Below are positions 1 to 10,125 of a DNA stretch of 64,000 bases, piece after piece. The notes under the pieces are model-generated. The model did not search any database and had not been told where the DNA came from. It saw only the letters and a program-made list of their open reading frames with translations. Each line of letters starts with the position of its first letter. The first letter of the stretch is position 1. Origin of the DNA: Punctularia strigosozonata HHB-11173 SS5 (taxonomy: Eukaryota; Basidiomycota; Agaricomycetes; Corticiales; Punctulariaceae); assembly GCF_000264995.1 (NCBI RefSeq), contig NW_006767435.1, positions 1,237,523-1,301,522 on the forward strand, in the 5' to 3' direction. The position numbers and the translations under genes are program-made.

Positions 1-925
1 TGGCTCTCTGCGCCACGGACATCGACTCGCTCATGGCGAATCCCCTGGGACAACCCATCGGAACGCTCATGGCCGACGTACTAGGAACAAAGGGCGGTAT
101 CGCCCTCATGGCCATCAACGCCTTCACGCAGTTCGCGTGTGGCGTCGCCTTCGTGAGTCGGGCGTCCGTCCCGAGTTTATCTTTGCACTAACATTCTGAA
201 ACTCAACTCGTTCTTCTCCCGCAGTTCGTTGCGGCGTCCCGGATCTACTTTGCATACTCGCGCGATAGGGCCCTGCCATTCTCCGACTGGATCAGCCGCG
301 TCTCCCCGCGCACGCAGACGCCGAACAACGCCTCGCTCGTTGTCTTCCTCCTCTCTGCAGCCTTCGGAGTGATCTCCATCGGCTCCGACACCGCTTTTCA
401 AGCATTCTTCCCGGGCAGCACGCTCGCTGGCCAGATCGGGTACATCCTCCCGGTACTGGGACGATGCCTGTACGAGAATAATCCGGAATACCGCAACGGA
501 CCATACAATCTCGGCCGTTTCTCGCGAGCTGTACGATGGACCGCTGTGGCGTGGAATGTGTTCATCACTCTGCTTGTCAGTTTGTGAGTAGCGTCTCCCC
601 TCGTCCCAGTATTGCGCGACGTTCTGATACTGCAACGTTTCTTCCTACAGCCCAGAAGGTCCGATGCGTTAGTAGCCTCTTTACCGTCCATTCGTCTGTT
701 CGCTGTTGACGCTTCTGCACAGCCAACGCCGTGGACATGAACTGGGCTGTCGTCATATATCTGTCAGTTCGCAGTTCGTGTGTTGCCGAGCATGCGTCTG
801 ATTCTGCTATGATATCTTCAAGACCTTTCCAGATCATTGCGTTCGGCTACTGGTGGTTCAAGGGCTACAAAACCTTCAAAGGACCCCGACCGAACCTGCA
901 ACGACTTCCCCACAAGGACCAATAG
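1..925 (+). CDS. APC-family amino acid/GABA/choline permease, 3' part
   Basis: This is the C-terminal part of a multi-spanning permease whose 5' end lies outside the window. The first exon, entering from the left, encodes GQPIGTLMADVLG followed by a membrane helix. After a 72-nt intron (153-224) comes VAASRIYFAYSRDRALPFS, the loop typical of fungal GABA/choline/amino acid permeases of the Uga4/Hnm1 type. Three more small introns (about 584-650, 667-722 and 763-832) separate the last helices from the tail FKGPRPNLQRLPHKDQ and the TAG at 923-925. The family moves amino acids or choline across the plasma or vacuolar membrane with protons. The substrate cannot be read from this fragment. The family call is strong, the exact exon edges of the two tiny central exons less so. 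Confidence 0.8.
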
Positions 926-1460
926 GACGATTTACTCATCTGAAAGCGGTAACAGTCAAGGATGGATCCGAAGATGCCTCATCTGTTTCACGTCTCGTGC
1001 CGGAAGCATTGTCGCCTGTCCCGCATGCGTAGTTTAATGCGAATACAATGGATCTACCTTGTGGATCGCAACAGTTGACGAGGATCCTATCAAGGCATGC
1101 AATGATTGAAAGGGAAGATGTAAGCTGCTTCGATAGCGTGGTTGACATCGTATCAAGGGCCAAGTCAGCCGCGCTGAGGTTGCGGACAAGTGCAGGGATG
1201 ATCTCGGTGATAGTAATTGTCGTTCCATTCAAAGTAATACCTATCTGCAGCGCTCATGCTCGAGATTGCTAGCGACATCACGCCTCCCGTCCGTGTTTTA
1301 TCTGAATCTCTCCCGGAATGCAGCATTGACCAGCCACAACCGTCCGCCTCCACGTCAAATTGTTCCTAACGCGCGTATTCCGGTTTCATGGAATCATTCA
1401 AGGCCTGCCAAGAACACAACCTCAATTCACATCCGTTGTCGCGAGGATATGGCAACTCAC
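926..1460. other. Tail-to-tail spacer and undefined 3' exon(s) of the Cys-rich gene
   Basis: The permease ends at 925, and the small secreted-protein gene comes from the other strand with its first exon ending at 1461. The remainder of that gene must lie here on the minus strand, but I could not choose its acceptor with confidence. Candidates include AG sites near 1395 and 1245. No other coding signal is seen. Confidence 0.4.
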
Positions 1461-1623
1461 AGCATCCAGAGCAGCGCGGTCCGCTGTTGCTCGAGCAGGT
1501 CGTCTTTCCCGGCAGCGGCTGGCAGCATGGGATGGGCTCGGGAAGGGCGTACGGTGTGGCCAACACAGCGTTGGCGAGCAACAGCGCGGATACGATTGTG
1601 AAGAGACCTTGTGTCAGCTTCAT
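1461..1623 (-). CDS. Small secreted cysteine-rich protein, exon 1 (paralog of 43589)
   Basis: Starting at the ATG at 1623, this 163-nt exon encodes a signal peptide of about 22 residues (MKLTQGLFTIVSALLLANAV) and a short Cys-rich mature part containing CCQP and CSSNSGPRCSGC. It ends in a phase-1 donor GTGAGT at 1460. An exon of exactly the same length, phase and Cys layout lies at 43589-43751 on the other strand, which argues that both are real genes of one small family. The function is unknown. Secretion is inferred from the signal peptide. It is not a hydrophobin (no eight-Cys pattern) and not a pheromone precursor (no CaaX end, and it has a signal peptide). The downstream exon is not resolved. 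A truncated artefactual copy of this exon lies at 2764-2890. Confidence 0.6.
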
Positions 1624-2401
1624 TGTGGATGAGAACGATCCTTACGCCCCACCGCGCCCCCTTCTCGCCTTTTATCCTCTCAGCGCTGTTCGGCACTGGT
1701 CGGCGAACACTGGCATGTCCAGCTCGCTATCATCGCGGAATGTGCTGCATGACAGTCTCGGACAGCGTGAAGTCGTAGCTGGGATGCCGTGCGTGTTCCG
1801 GACCAGATCTAACATGTCGATGGGAGGGAGCAGCCAGCGTGCGCGGCGGCTTTTCTGCATCTGTGCTATTTTTGGCAAGCGGGGATCGTGACAGAGTTGA
1901 TGAGCATGTCCTCCGCATCAATTTATGAAGGTCAGCTGTCTATGTATAGAATCATGGCCCCTACAAGTGTATCAGGCGCTTATCGCCTTTTGATAGTAGT
2001 CGGTACATAGGGCAACGCCTGGGGTTACTCTCTAAACAAAGTGAGGAATGACCGTTCGGAATTAAGACGGACAGATGGTTGTGAAGGCGTACTATGATAT
2101 CCGTCCGCGGCTTCATTGACCGCCCAGTGACGACGCTCTGCTCTTCGCAATCCTGCCTACGTCCACGACGGCGCGTTGCATCTCGCTGACCCATTCATTC
2201 GAGTCCGTCGACACGACCTGCAGTTCCGCTATCGGAGGCTGATCCGGCAGTAAGGAATGCCTCAGTCCAAGCGCAGCCTCCATCTCCTCGAGCACTTCCG
2301 CGCGGGTCCGGCCGTTCACGAAAGTGATGTACCGCAGCCCAGGATATACATGTTCGTAGCAGGCGTTGAGGTGCGCCAAGCGGGCCAAGACGGCCGGCGA
2401 G
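1497..2401. repeat. Left copy of 905-bp exact duplication at contig gap
   Basis: These 905 bases recur as 2764-3668 at a constant offset of 1267, with the same ORFs and no difference seen by eye. The left copy runs into the N gap and the right copy comes out of it. This is the expected mark of two contigs whose overlapping ends were not merged. The part from 1624 to 2112 is the spacer between the small secreted gene and the OHCU decarboxylase gene, with no gene of its own. Confidence 0.9.
2113..2401 (-). CDS. OHCU decarboxylase, C-terminal part cut by the gap (duplicate copy)
   Basis: This fragment is identical to the last ~96 codons of the intact gene at 3380-3991, from ARLAHLNACYEHVYPGLRY through FVNGRTRAEV to the stop. 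It ends abruptly at the first N. It is most simply the same gene seen a second time at the end of the left contig, not a second genomic copy. Confidence 0.85.
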
Positions 2402-2763
2402 NNNNNNNNNNNNNNNNNNNNNNNNNNNNNNNNNNNNNNNNNNNNNNNNNNNNNNNNNNNNNNNNNNNNNNNNNNNNNNNNNNNNNNNNNNNNNNNNNNN
2501 NNNNNNNNNNNNNNNNNNNNNNNNNNNNNNNNNNNNNNNNNNNNNNNNNNNNNNNNNNNNNNNNNNNNNNNNNNNNNNNNNNNNNNNNNNNNNNNNNNNN
2601 NNNNNNNNNNNNNNNNNNNNNNNNNNNNNNNNNNNNNNNNNNNNNNNNNNNNNNNNNNNNNNNNNNNNNNNNNNNNNNNNNNNNNNNNNNNNNNNNNNNN
2701 NNNNNNNNNNNNNNNNNNNNNNNNNNNNNNNNNNNNNNNNNNNNNNNNNNNNNNNNNNNNNNN
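2402..2763. other. Assembly gap (362 N)
   Basis: A run of 362 undetermined bases separates the two identical 905-bp copies. ORFs drawn through it are meaningless. If the contigs overlap, the real gap length is negative and no sequence is missing here. Confidence 0.99.
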
Positions 2764-3668
2764 AGGTCGTCTTTCCCGGCAGCGGCTGGCAGCATGGGAT
2801 GGGCTCGGGAAGGGCGTACGGTGTGGCCAACACAGCGTTGGCGAGCAACAGCGCGGATACGATTGTGAAGAGACCTTGTGTCAGCTTCATTGTGGATGAG
2901 AACGATCCTTACGCCCCACCGCGCCCCCTTCTCGCCTTTTATCCTCTCAGCGCTGTTCGGCACTGGTCGGCGAACACTGGCATGTCCAGCTCGCTATCAT
3001 CGCGGAATGTGCTGCATGACAGTCTCGGACAGCGTGAAGTCGTAGCTGGGATGCCGTGCGTGTTCCGGACCAGATCTAACATGTCGATGGGAGGGAGCAG
3101 CCAGCGTGCGCGGCGGCTTTTCTGCATCTGTGCTATTTTTGGCAAGCGGGGATCGTGACAGAGTTGATGAGCATGTCCTCCGCATCAATTTATGAAGGTC
3201 AGCTGTCTATGTATAGAATCATGGCCCCTACAAGTGTATCAGGCGCTTATCGCCTTTTGATAGTAGTCGGTACATAGGGCAACGCCTGGGGTTACTCTCT
3301 AAACAAAGTGAGGAATGACCGTTCGGAATTAAGACGGACAGATGGTTGTGAAGGCGTACTATGATATCCGTCCGCGGCTTCATTGACCGCCCAGTGACGA
3401 CGCTCTGCTCTTCGCAATCCTGCCTACGTCCACGACGGCGCGTTGCATCTCGCTGACCCATTCATTCGAGTCCGTCGACACGACCTGCAGTTCCGCTATC
3501 GGAGGCTGATCCGGCAGTAAGGAATGCCTCAGTCCAAGCGCAGCCTCCATCTCCTCGAGCACTTCCGCGCGGGTCCGGCCGTTCACGAAAGTGATGTACC
3601 GCAGCCCAGGATATACATGTTCGTAGCAGGCGTTGAGGTGCGCCAAGCGGGCCAAGACGGCCGGCGAG
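2764..3668. repeat. Right copy of 905-bp exact duplication
   Basis: This is the partner of 1497-2401. It opens in the middle of exon 1 of the small secreted protein (truncated copy at 2764-2890, minus) and continues seamlessly into unique sequence at 3669. The right contig therefore carries the complete OHCU decarboxylase gene and the left contig the complete secreted-protein exon. The spacer 2891-3379 holds nothing else recognisable. Confidence 0.9.
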
Positions 3669-3991
3669 GTCGCCTTGGTCGCCTGCTCGGCCGCGCTAAG
3701 CTTGGACAAGCCGCCGACCTCGCCAATCCGAGGATGCCCCGCGATGAACTGCGCTTGCAAACCGCAATCCCAAGACTGAATGATCGATACCGAAGCGTCG
3801 ATTAATTCGGAGTAGGTCGTGATACGGAAGGCGTTGAGATAGGTGACCAGCTGCGGGAGGAGGTGGGAGTAGAGGACCGGGGTTGGTTCGAAGAGAATCG
3901 CTAGGGTCTGGGCGAGAGCCGGAGCATTGTTGGTAGGGTTGGAGAGTAGGTCGGCTATAAGGGGGAGACTAGTTCGTTCATTCTCTGACAT
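3380..3991 (-). CDS. 2-oxo-4-hydroxy-4-carboxy-5-ureidoimidazoline (OHCU) decarboxylase
   Basis: This is an uninterrupted frame of about 203 codons. It carries the family signature HPRIGE near the middle (with the catalytic His) and FVNGRTRAEVL near the C-terminus, which places it with fungal OHCU decarboxylases (uricase pathway). These act after urate oxidase and hydroxyisourate hydrolase and give S-allantoin, letting the fungus use purines as nitrogen. The start at 3991 (MSENERTSLPL) fits the family best. An in-frame ATG at 4054 would add 21 residues. The C-terminus ends with the basic tail KSRASSLGGQ. No intron is needed. The call is confident at the family level. Confidence 0.85.
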   Translation of the reverse strand: MSENERTSLPLIADLLSNPTNNAPALAQTLAILFEPTPVLYSHLLPQLVTYLNAFRITTYSELIDASVSIIQSWDCGLQAQFIAGHPRIGEVGGLSKLSAAEQATKATSPAVLARLAHLNACYEHVYPGLRYITFVNGRTRAEVLEEMEAALGLRHSLLPDQPPIAELQVVSTDSNEWVSEMQRAVVDVGRIAKSRASSLGGQ

Positions 3992-4057
3992 GACCGGAGA
4001 CGGACGCGCAGCAAACGTTGCGGCCAAAGCAGCTATTGGCACGAGATCTATCATCAA

Positions 4058-5134
4058 GATGAATCATGGCGGTGGCCACGGTCCTCCACGGTCCGTTGAC
4101 CTGCTTCACACACTACAAATTAACGGCGACACTCACCTGGGCTTGCCGTGACGCACCGTATGCTTTTCTTGCTGAGATTTCGCCACATTCTGCCTCAGAG
4201 CATCAGTGGCATGAGATGAACCCTCTCGAGCTTGCGCCTTCTGATCATTCAATGCGAACGCTTCTGCGCTATCAACACATGTACTTGGAGTCCGGCATCA
4301 CACACAGGATCCCGTCCGTGGACCCTCAGTCTTCTGGATACCGTTCAAGTCATGGACGTCGCTGGTGGACGCGCTGTGTCGCGCGACCTTGATGCAACGT
4401 CTCCTCATCGATCCTCGCATGCATACTCACGACGCCGGCATATGACGAACCGGCCCATTCACGTCGCTCGATGGCGATGGTTCTTCCTTCTTATAACAGC
4501 TCTCACCCGCCCGCAGGGTCTGAGTTCCGGTCGGGCTTCCGATAACAGCAACATCCTTACCCCGGTCCACATACGCGTTGCTTACAGGTTCGAGCATGCT
4601 GTGCTTATCTCTTGCCAGGCTTCGCTCTTAGTTTTCGATCTGATGGTCGGTATGCTTAACGATCTTCAACGATACGTTGAGAAAAACCGATGAAATACGC
4701 GGTTAATGCCACGTCCTTGCTCGGTATGTCAGCACCTTTCCCGAACTTCTGGGTCACGATTAATCGGTCCCGGCTGACATGGGCACACGAGGATCGTGGT
4801 ACAGTTCGTGCTGTGGGCATTCGGAATGAACGACTGAAGTGACGTCGGAGGATCCTCAGGTTCGACACTTCCCATACTGCGGTTCGTACTTATCCGCTTA
4901 ATCACGCCACGGGCCGTCCTGACGCTATATCTCATTCGCTGCTAATCTCAGATGAGAATCCGGCATGCATGATATGGGTGACGCCTTCCTTAGGCTCGTA
5001 GAGACAGACGAAGAGACGTCTTTTCTCGCTCTCCGGGGTTATTAAAGCGCCCTTGGGCCGAGCTCGTTCGGTCGGTCCCTCGCCCCGCGAAGGATCACTG
5101 CACAAGCGACCTCATCCCTAGTGCTGTCCTCGCT
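4058..5134. other. Divergent intergenic region, no gene seen
   Basis: About 1.1 kb lies between the OHCU decarboxylase (minus) and the aspartic protease (plus). The short ORFs here have no family motif or splice support. It presumably holds both promoters. I recognise no specific element. Confidence 0.5.
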
Positions 5135-7092
5135 ATGTTCCAGAACGTCCTCTTGTTCACCATCTTGGCAGTCGGGCTCGCCGTCAGCGATGTCAAGGCG
5201 GCCCCGCATATGGCCGAGCGTTCCGGTGCTCATGCAAGCATTGGGGTCCGAGCCAACTTCAAGCACCTGAAGTCGGGGACGAGAATCATCGATGCAGACC
5301 GCGCTCGCGTTAAGGCGTTGAAGGAGCGCGCTGCCAAATCCAAGGACTCCAAGTCGAAGAGAGCAGGAGTGTTCTCTTTTGACGTTACCAACGAAGCTGT
5401 AACGTATCTGGCCAGCGTGGACGTCGGATCACCTGCGACTACGTTCAACCTGCTCATCGATACCGGTCAATATTCTTCTGTCATATCGATTCCAGACATC
5501 TGACTCGTTTATCCGACGCAGGATCCTCCAACACTTGGGTTGGAGCTGATACCCCGTTCACGGAGACTCAAACGACGACATGTAATGGGGACGAGATGGA
5601 GGTTATCTACGGCTCCGGACTCGTGTTTGGTCTGGAATGTCAGCTTTCATCGCAACGTTTTTTCAGGTCACAAACTCAACCTGTATCACTGGTTCTAGGT
5701 ACCGACCAAGTTGCGCTGTCGCCCGATTTGGTCATCCCAGAACAAGGAATCGGTGTGGCCCTGATCCAAGAGGGATTTGGCGATGGCATTGACGGGATCC
5801 TTGGGTTCGTTCTATGATGGTGTGGATGCCTTGGTTTCCAACCCATTGATACATAGGATCGGACCGGTGGATCTGACTGACGGTACTACCTTGGATGGGG
5901 AGGAGGTTCCCACAGTCACCCAGAACCTCTTCAATCAGGTTTGTATACTTTCAGGACTCGCTGCCTTGTATTTCTACAACATGTACTGACACTATTGTAT
6001 CCAGGGCACCATCACCTCGAACATTGTCTCCGTCTTCTTTGCCCCCAGTAACGAGGAGGAGTCAACTAATGGTCAACTCACCTTCGGCGGTGTCGATACA
6101 AGCAAAGCAACCAGCGACATCACATTTGTGCCTATCACGAGCACAAGTCCGGCCAACGAATTCTGGGGCATCGGTACGTAGTGTATCAGCCTTCAGCGGC
6201 ATCTCTTATGGTCTACCTAGACGAAAGTATAAGCTTTGGCGGAACTACGATCCTGCCTACGACCGCCGGCATCGTGGACACAGGTTCGTGGCCCATTAAC
6301 TTCATCGACCGTAATTCCGAGCTAACAACCTCTATAGGCACTACTCTGGTTCTGATGTACGTCATGTATACTGAAGTGCTCAGTTCTTCACTCCTAACAT
6401 CCATCGTTCTGCAGTGCGACCGGTAACTATCAAGTAGCATGCGTCGATGATGAACAACTCACGATTCTGTCCAGATGCTTTCAACACTTACACAACGGCC
6501 ACTGGTGCTACACTGGACGAAAATACGGGTCTTCTCCGCATCACTCCGGCGCAATTTGCCAACCTCCAGCCCTTGGACTTCAATATCGGAGGGGAGACAT
6601 TCACGTTGACTCCCAACGGTGACGATCGTCCATGTATCATTTCTGGCCTCCTGATGTTTTCCTGCAGCGCAAGCCTTCCCTCGAGCCCTCAATACGGGTA
6701 CGCGTTCGCAAAAACCGGATCGGAGCATCCCTTGATCTCTTCTCATCTAGACATCGGCGGCACGAACGACTTTGTCTATCTCATTGTGAACGACGTGGGG
6801 TGTTGCGTCTGCCTGCTTAACAGCACGTATTGATTATCATATCACAGATCGGCAGCGACCTCGGCGAAGGCCTCGACTTCATCAACGGCTACGCCTTCCT
6901 CGAGCGGTTCCTCAGGTACTCGAGTTCTCGCTCCTTATATTGTGTCACAGCTCATCATTTTTCCGCGCTTAGCGTTTTCGATACGGATAACAGCCAGGTA
7001 AGCCATCCGCTTCATGTTAGCAATACATTTGGCTGACCGTAAAGCAGGTTGGCTTTGCTGCCACGGCCCAGACGGACTCGACCATCAACTAA
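5135..7092 (+). CDS. Secreted pepsin-like aspartic protease (polyporopepsin type)
   Basis: The ATG at 5135 opens a signal peptide (MFQNVLLFTILAVGLAVSDV) and a basic propeptide ending near KSKR. The catalytic core follows across about ten short exons. The first active-site motif DTGSSNTWVGA is rebuilt across the intron 5466-5521. The flap YGSG follows, then GIDGILG, FWGID and the second active-site motif VDTGTTLVL, which again spans an intron. The end reads INGYAFLERF, VGFAATAQTDSTIN and TAA at 7090-7092. All introns are GT-AG and about 50-70 nt, and the reading frame is intact, so the enzyme should be active. Family A1 proteases of this kind are secreted, act at acid pH and release amino nitrogen from protein. 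It resembles polyporopepsins of white-rot fungi. The order of domains and intron-split active sites make this call firm. Confidence 0.9.
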
Positions 7093-7240
7093 GCGTTTTG
7101 TTTCACTTCGGGTGGACCTTCATTTGCGACTACAATTTCTATCGTTAATGCTGGGATGCATCAGGCGTTGATTCTCATGCTAACGCGCATTAACGATAAG
7201 CATACATTTGTGGTGACTTCCTTTTCATGTCTGCTTCTTC

Positions 7241-8598
7241 CTACAATCCGAATGGATGGTTCTCTCCAACGCTCATCGACTCATCCGGTTGCGCCGTCTC
7301 GAAGGCATGCACCGCCTCCGTCCGGTCGAACCAGACATAGCAGTCGAACTGCTTGGGAAGTATCGCATTTGAGTAGTGGCTCCAGCGCTGTCAATGGCCG
7401 ATATATGACTCCGATGAACCTCTCGAGCCGTTTCTCCATAAGCGCCTGTCTCGTCTCTTCATCTAGCCTCCCCTCACGAAGGTCGCGTGCGAAGGAAGGT
7501 ATGCCGACCTCATGCATAAGCCCCTCGTAGCTGTCGGGGCGAGACGGTTTGACGTTCATTACCTCCATGGGTACATCCATGGGTTCGTCCCATTCGTCCG
7601 CTGTCGCTACGGTGCCCATATGCGTGCCGCGCCTGATGATGGAGGACGCGCACCCACTGCTCCTTACACAGCTGGCCGATGTTCAGCTCGTTCCGAGACT
7701 CGCCCATGCCGGTGTACCACGCGTCGCCCACATGCGAGTTGTGCGCCCACACAATCGCCTTCGAGCCCTTTCCGGTGCTGTAACAGGCGCAGCAGCGTCC
7801 GGAAGAAGTGCGAGTCCCGCTGGTTCCACGATTCGTCCGAGCCGTAGAACATCGCGCGGTAGTACTTCTCCACGTTGCGCACGAGCCGGGCGTTCATCTC
7901 CGTGTCAAAGGAGTCCTCCCCGTCCTCCTTCGCGAGCTCGAGTTGCTTCTCGAGAAGATCCTTGAGCATGTTCACGGCGCCCATTTCGGACGGCGCGGCA
8001 CCCCTCAGGAACGCTTGTCGCCCGTACAACGCGGGGTCGTCATCCACGGCTCTAAGTAGCTATAGCGCTTTTTCGCCAGCTGTTTCGGGGTCGACGCGCT
8101 CGAGGTACTCCTGGACGGAATGGATTGAAATTCCCATGGAGTATAGATCCAGCCCGGCGAAGCTCACTCGCTGCTCGAGCCAGTTGACGAACTCCTGCGT
8201 CTCGGTATTGCGCCACATCCACCGCGGGAAGCGGTCGAAGGCGCCGACGTCCGTCAGCTTGCGCGTCTGCTTGGAAGGATCCTGGCGAACGTATCGGTCT
8301 ATGACTTTGGCGTCTGGCCAGTCGGCTTCAATGGCCACGACGTTGAAGCCGTGTTCTTTCGATGAGATGCTTAGTGATGGCTGCTCGGGCGCGGTAGAAC
8401 TTGGAAGTTCCGTGGCTAGGCACGCTATCAGCATATAGGACCTCAAAAACATCCCTTCATACTAATTCACCTCGCATCTCCCATGAGCACTACCCTCGAC
8501 CGACCGAAGGAGTCGAACACGGCCCCGAAGGCAGGATCGTCGATGGAGGGCAGCCTCTGAGCAGCCTCCTTAATCATCGCAGGCAGGTTATGGACCAT
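7241..8598 (-). pseudogene. Erythromycin-esterase-like protein, broken by several frameshifts
   Basis: The minus strand encodes nearly all of an erythromycin esterase-like protein (EreA/EreC superfamily), but in alternating frames. From the N-terminus these are VLMGDAS/HGTSKFYRARAAITKHLI (joined by an intron at about 8413-8469), EHGFNVVAIEADWPDAKVID, DDDPALYGRQAFLRGA, AIVWAHNSHVGDAWYTGMG, RRGTHMGTVATADEWD and, last, NAILPKQFDCYVWFDRTEA. Family members read these as one chain. Here I count at least five single-base shifts, most of them one extra base (for example near 8360, 8065, 7771, 7650 and 7395), and an in-frame TAG near 8060. Neighbouring genes are intact, so either this gene has decayed recently or the consensus is locally poor. 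The start at 8598 is tentative. The family's role in fungi is not established. Confidence 0.75.
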
Positions 8599-8987
8599 CT
8601 TGCCATTCGAAGAAAGCACAATAGAAGAAGGGATGTGCAAGTCTTAAGACGCGAGCATCATAATACCATCTTGAAGTAGAGCTGTGACGTCATTATTGAC
8701 GATGTGGGGTAGGTTGATGTTACCAACCTTGCGCCGAAGATAAACAAGTTAAGCTGCGTGTTAATGCGCTAGAGCATCCCGCAGAAAAAAAAGCTGCCAA
8801 TGTGTGCCTCTGGAGCGTCCATTGCCGCCCATACCAGCCTGTAAAGTATCAGTAACGGTGGCCTTAAATCTCACTTTCAAGTAACTAAGAGCGGCATCAG
8901 ATATACCACATGTGACGTGCTGATGAGAAACCATGCTTGCGCATTTCATGCAATTATAAAGCATGTACATGCCAAATGGACTCGTTT
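8599..8987. other. Intergenic; carries a TGACGTCA palindrome
   Basis: About 390 bp lies between the broken esterase-like gene and the 3' end of the V-ATPase gene. A perfect TGACGTCA (CRE/ATF-type) lies at 8685-8692, about 90 bp upstream of the esterase start. No gene is seen. Confidence 0.5.
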
Positions 8988-9894
8988 TCACAGTTCTGCG
9001 AGACGGGCAAAGTGCGATGTCGCGTTCCCCACAGCGAATGACGCAGAGTTAGCCCCCTTGAACTCTTCGGCACGGCTGACCATGAGCAATCCCACTGTGA
9101 AATAGCATGACGATGACTTCGGAGGGAGACATATGCGGTACACGCACCAATGAGACCAAACAACCCTAAGATACTTCCGAATACTTCGACGACCAGAATC
9201 TTCACAAACAGGTTTGGATCCGCCGCGTCCGCGAGGGCGGCGGTTGACCCCGTTATGCCAACGGAGATGCCGCAAAGCAGGTTGCAGATCCCGACGGTAA
9301 GGCCTCCCCAGAAGATAGCAAAGCCGGTGAAGTAGTTCTCTCTGGTATATAGCTGCGTCTCAGGCACTGATGTGAGTCTGGAGGAGTAGACAATCCCGAT
9401 GATGACGCCGTAAATGGCGACGACCTCGCAGAAGATGATGCTAGCAAACTGGTGTCAGAAGAGAGAAATACAACGGGCCTGACGAGCGCATACCTGATCA
9501 AATTCTTCGTGCTAATTCGTGGCGCCCTGACACCTCCACCGAGAATCGAGGAGCCTGTGATGAATATTCCCCTGCACCCACAACACGCATGAGCTATCCG
9601 TGGTGCACGCTTCCCCGGCAGCCGTAGCAGACCGAAAGGACTCACCATCCAGCACCTAGCACGCTAAGGCCAATGCAAAGCCCAATGCCAGTACCCGCCC
9701 ATGCATATGGGCTCGTCTCTTCGAGGAACCGCCCGAAGTTGAATGCCTCGCCCGAACCTATGACGAAATCGTTTAGAATTGCGTCCGCGGCTCGAAGGTC
9801 ATAGCATATATGTACCAGTAAAGAGTAAGTAGAGTGCAATGACCAGAATCAGAAACGTCGGTAGGCCATAGCCATAATATGTCGCGTAACCCAT
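8988..9894 (-). CDS. VMA16: V-type proton ATPase 21-kDa proteolipid subunit c'' (Vma16-like)
   Basis: This hydrophobic protein is spliced from about six exons, starting [20 protein letters not shown] (ATG at 9894). The core reads [83 protein letters not shown] and [17 protein letters not shown], the last before a C-terminal helix ending [12 protein letters not shown]. The Glu in FCEVVAIYG matches the proton-carrying glutamate of subunit c''. The protein sits in the V0 ring of the vacuolar/Golgi proton pump. The introns are short and canonical. The C-terminal extension of about 25 residues after RAEEF (ending HFARLAEL) is slightly longer than usual. The gene is divergent from CWC24. Confidence 0.9.
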
Positions 9895-10125
9895 GGTCGA
9901 AGTTACGGCCAGATGCAGGAGGTGCTACGCGCAGGTGCCGGGCCCAGTTGTGGCACAGCGGAGGTTAATTTTGCAGCACACTGATTATACTGCTTACTAT
10001 AATGGGATTGCTTTTGGATGACTCCCTTAAACATGAGTAAGCAGTGGTAAGCGATAAAGAAAACAGCATAGATATATCACTTTGATAATACATATTCCAG
10101 GCCAACCTCTCTCCATCCGTACGTC
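9895..10125. promoter_or_regulatory. Divergent promoter, VMA16/CWC24
   Basis: 231 bp separate the two start codons, which point away from each other, so both promoters must lie here or overlap the 5' UTRs. No consensus TATA box stands out. Confidence 0.5.

Noticed and set aside
2195-2963. ORFs running through the N block
   Set aside because: They join unrelated ends across undetermined bases and have no meaning.
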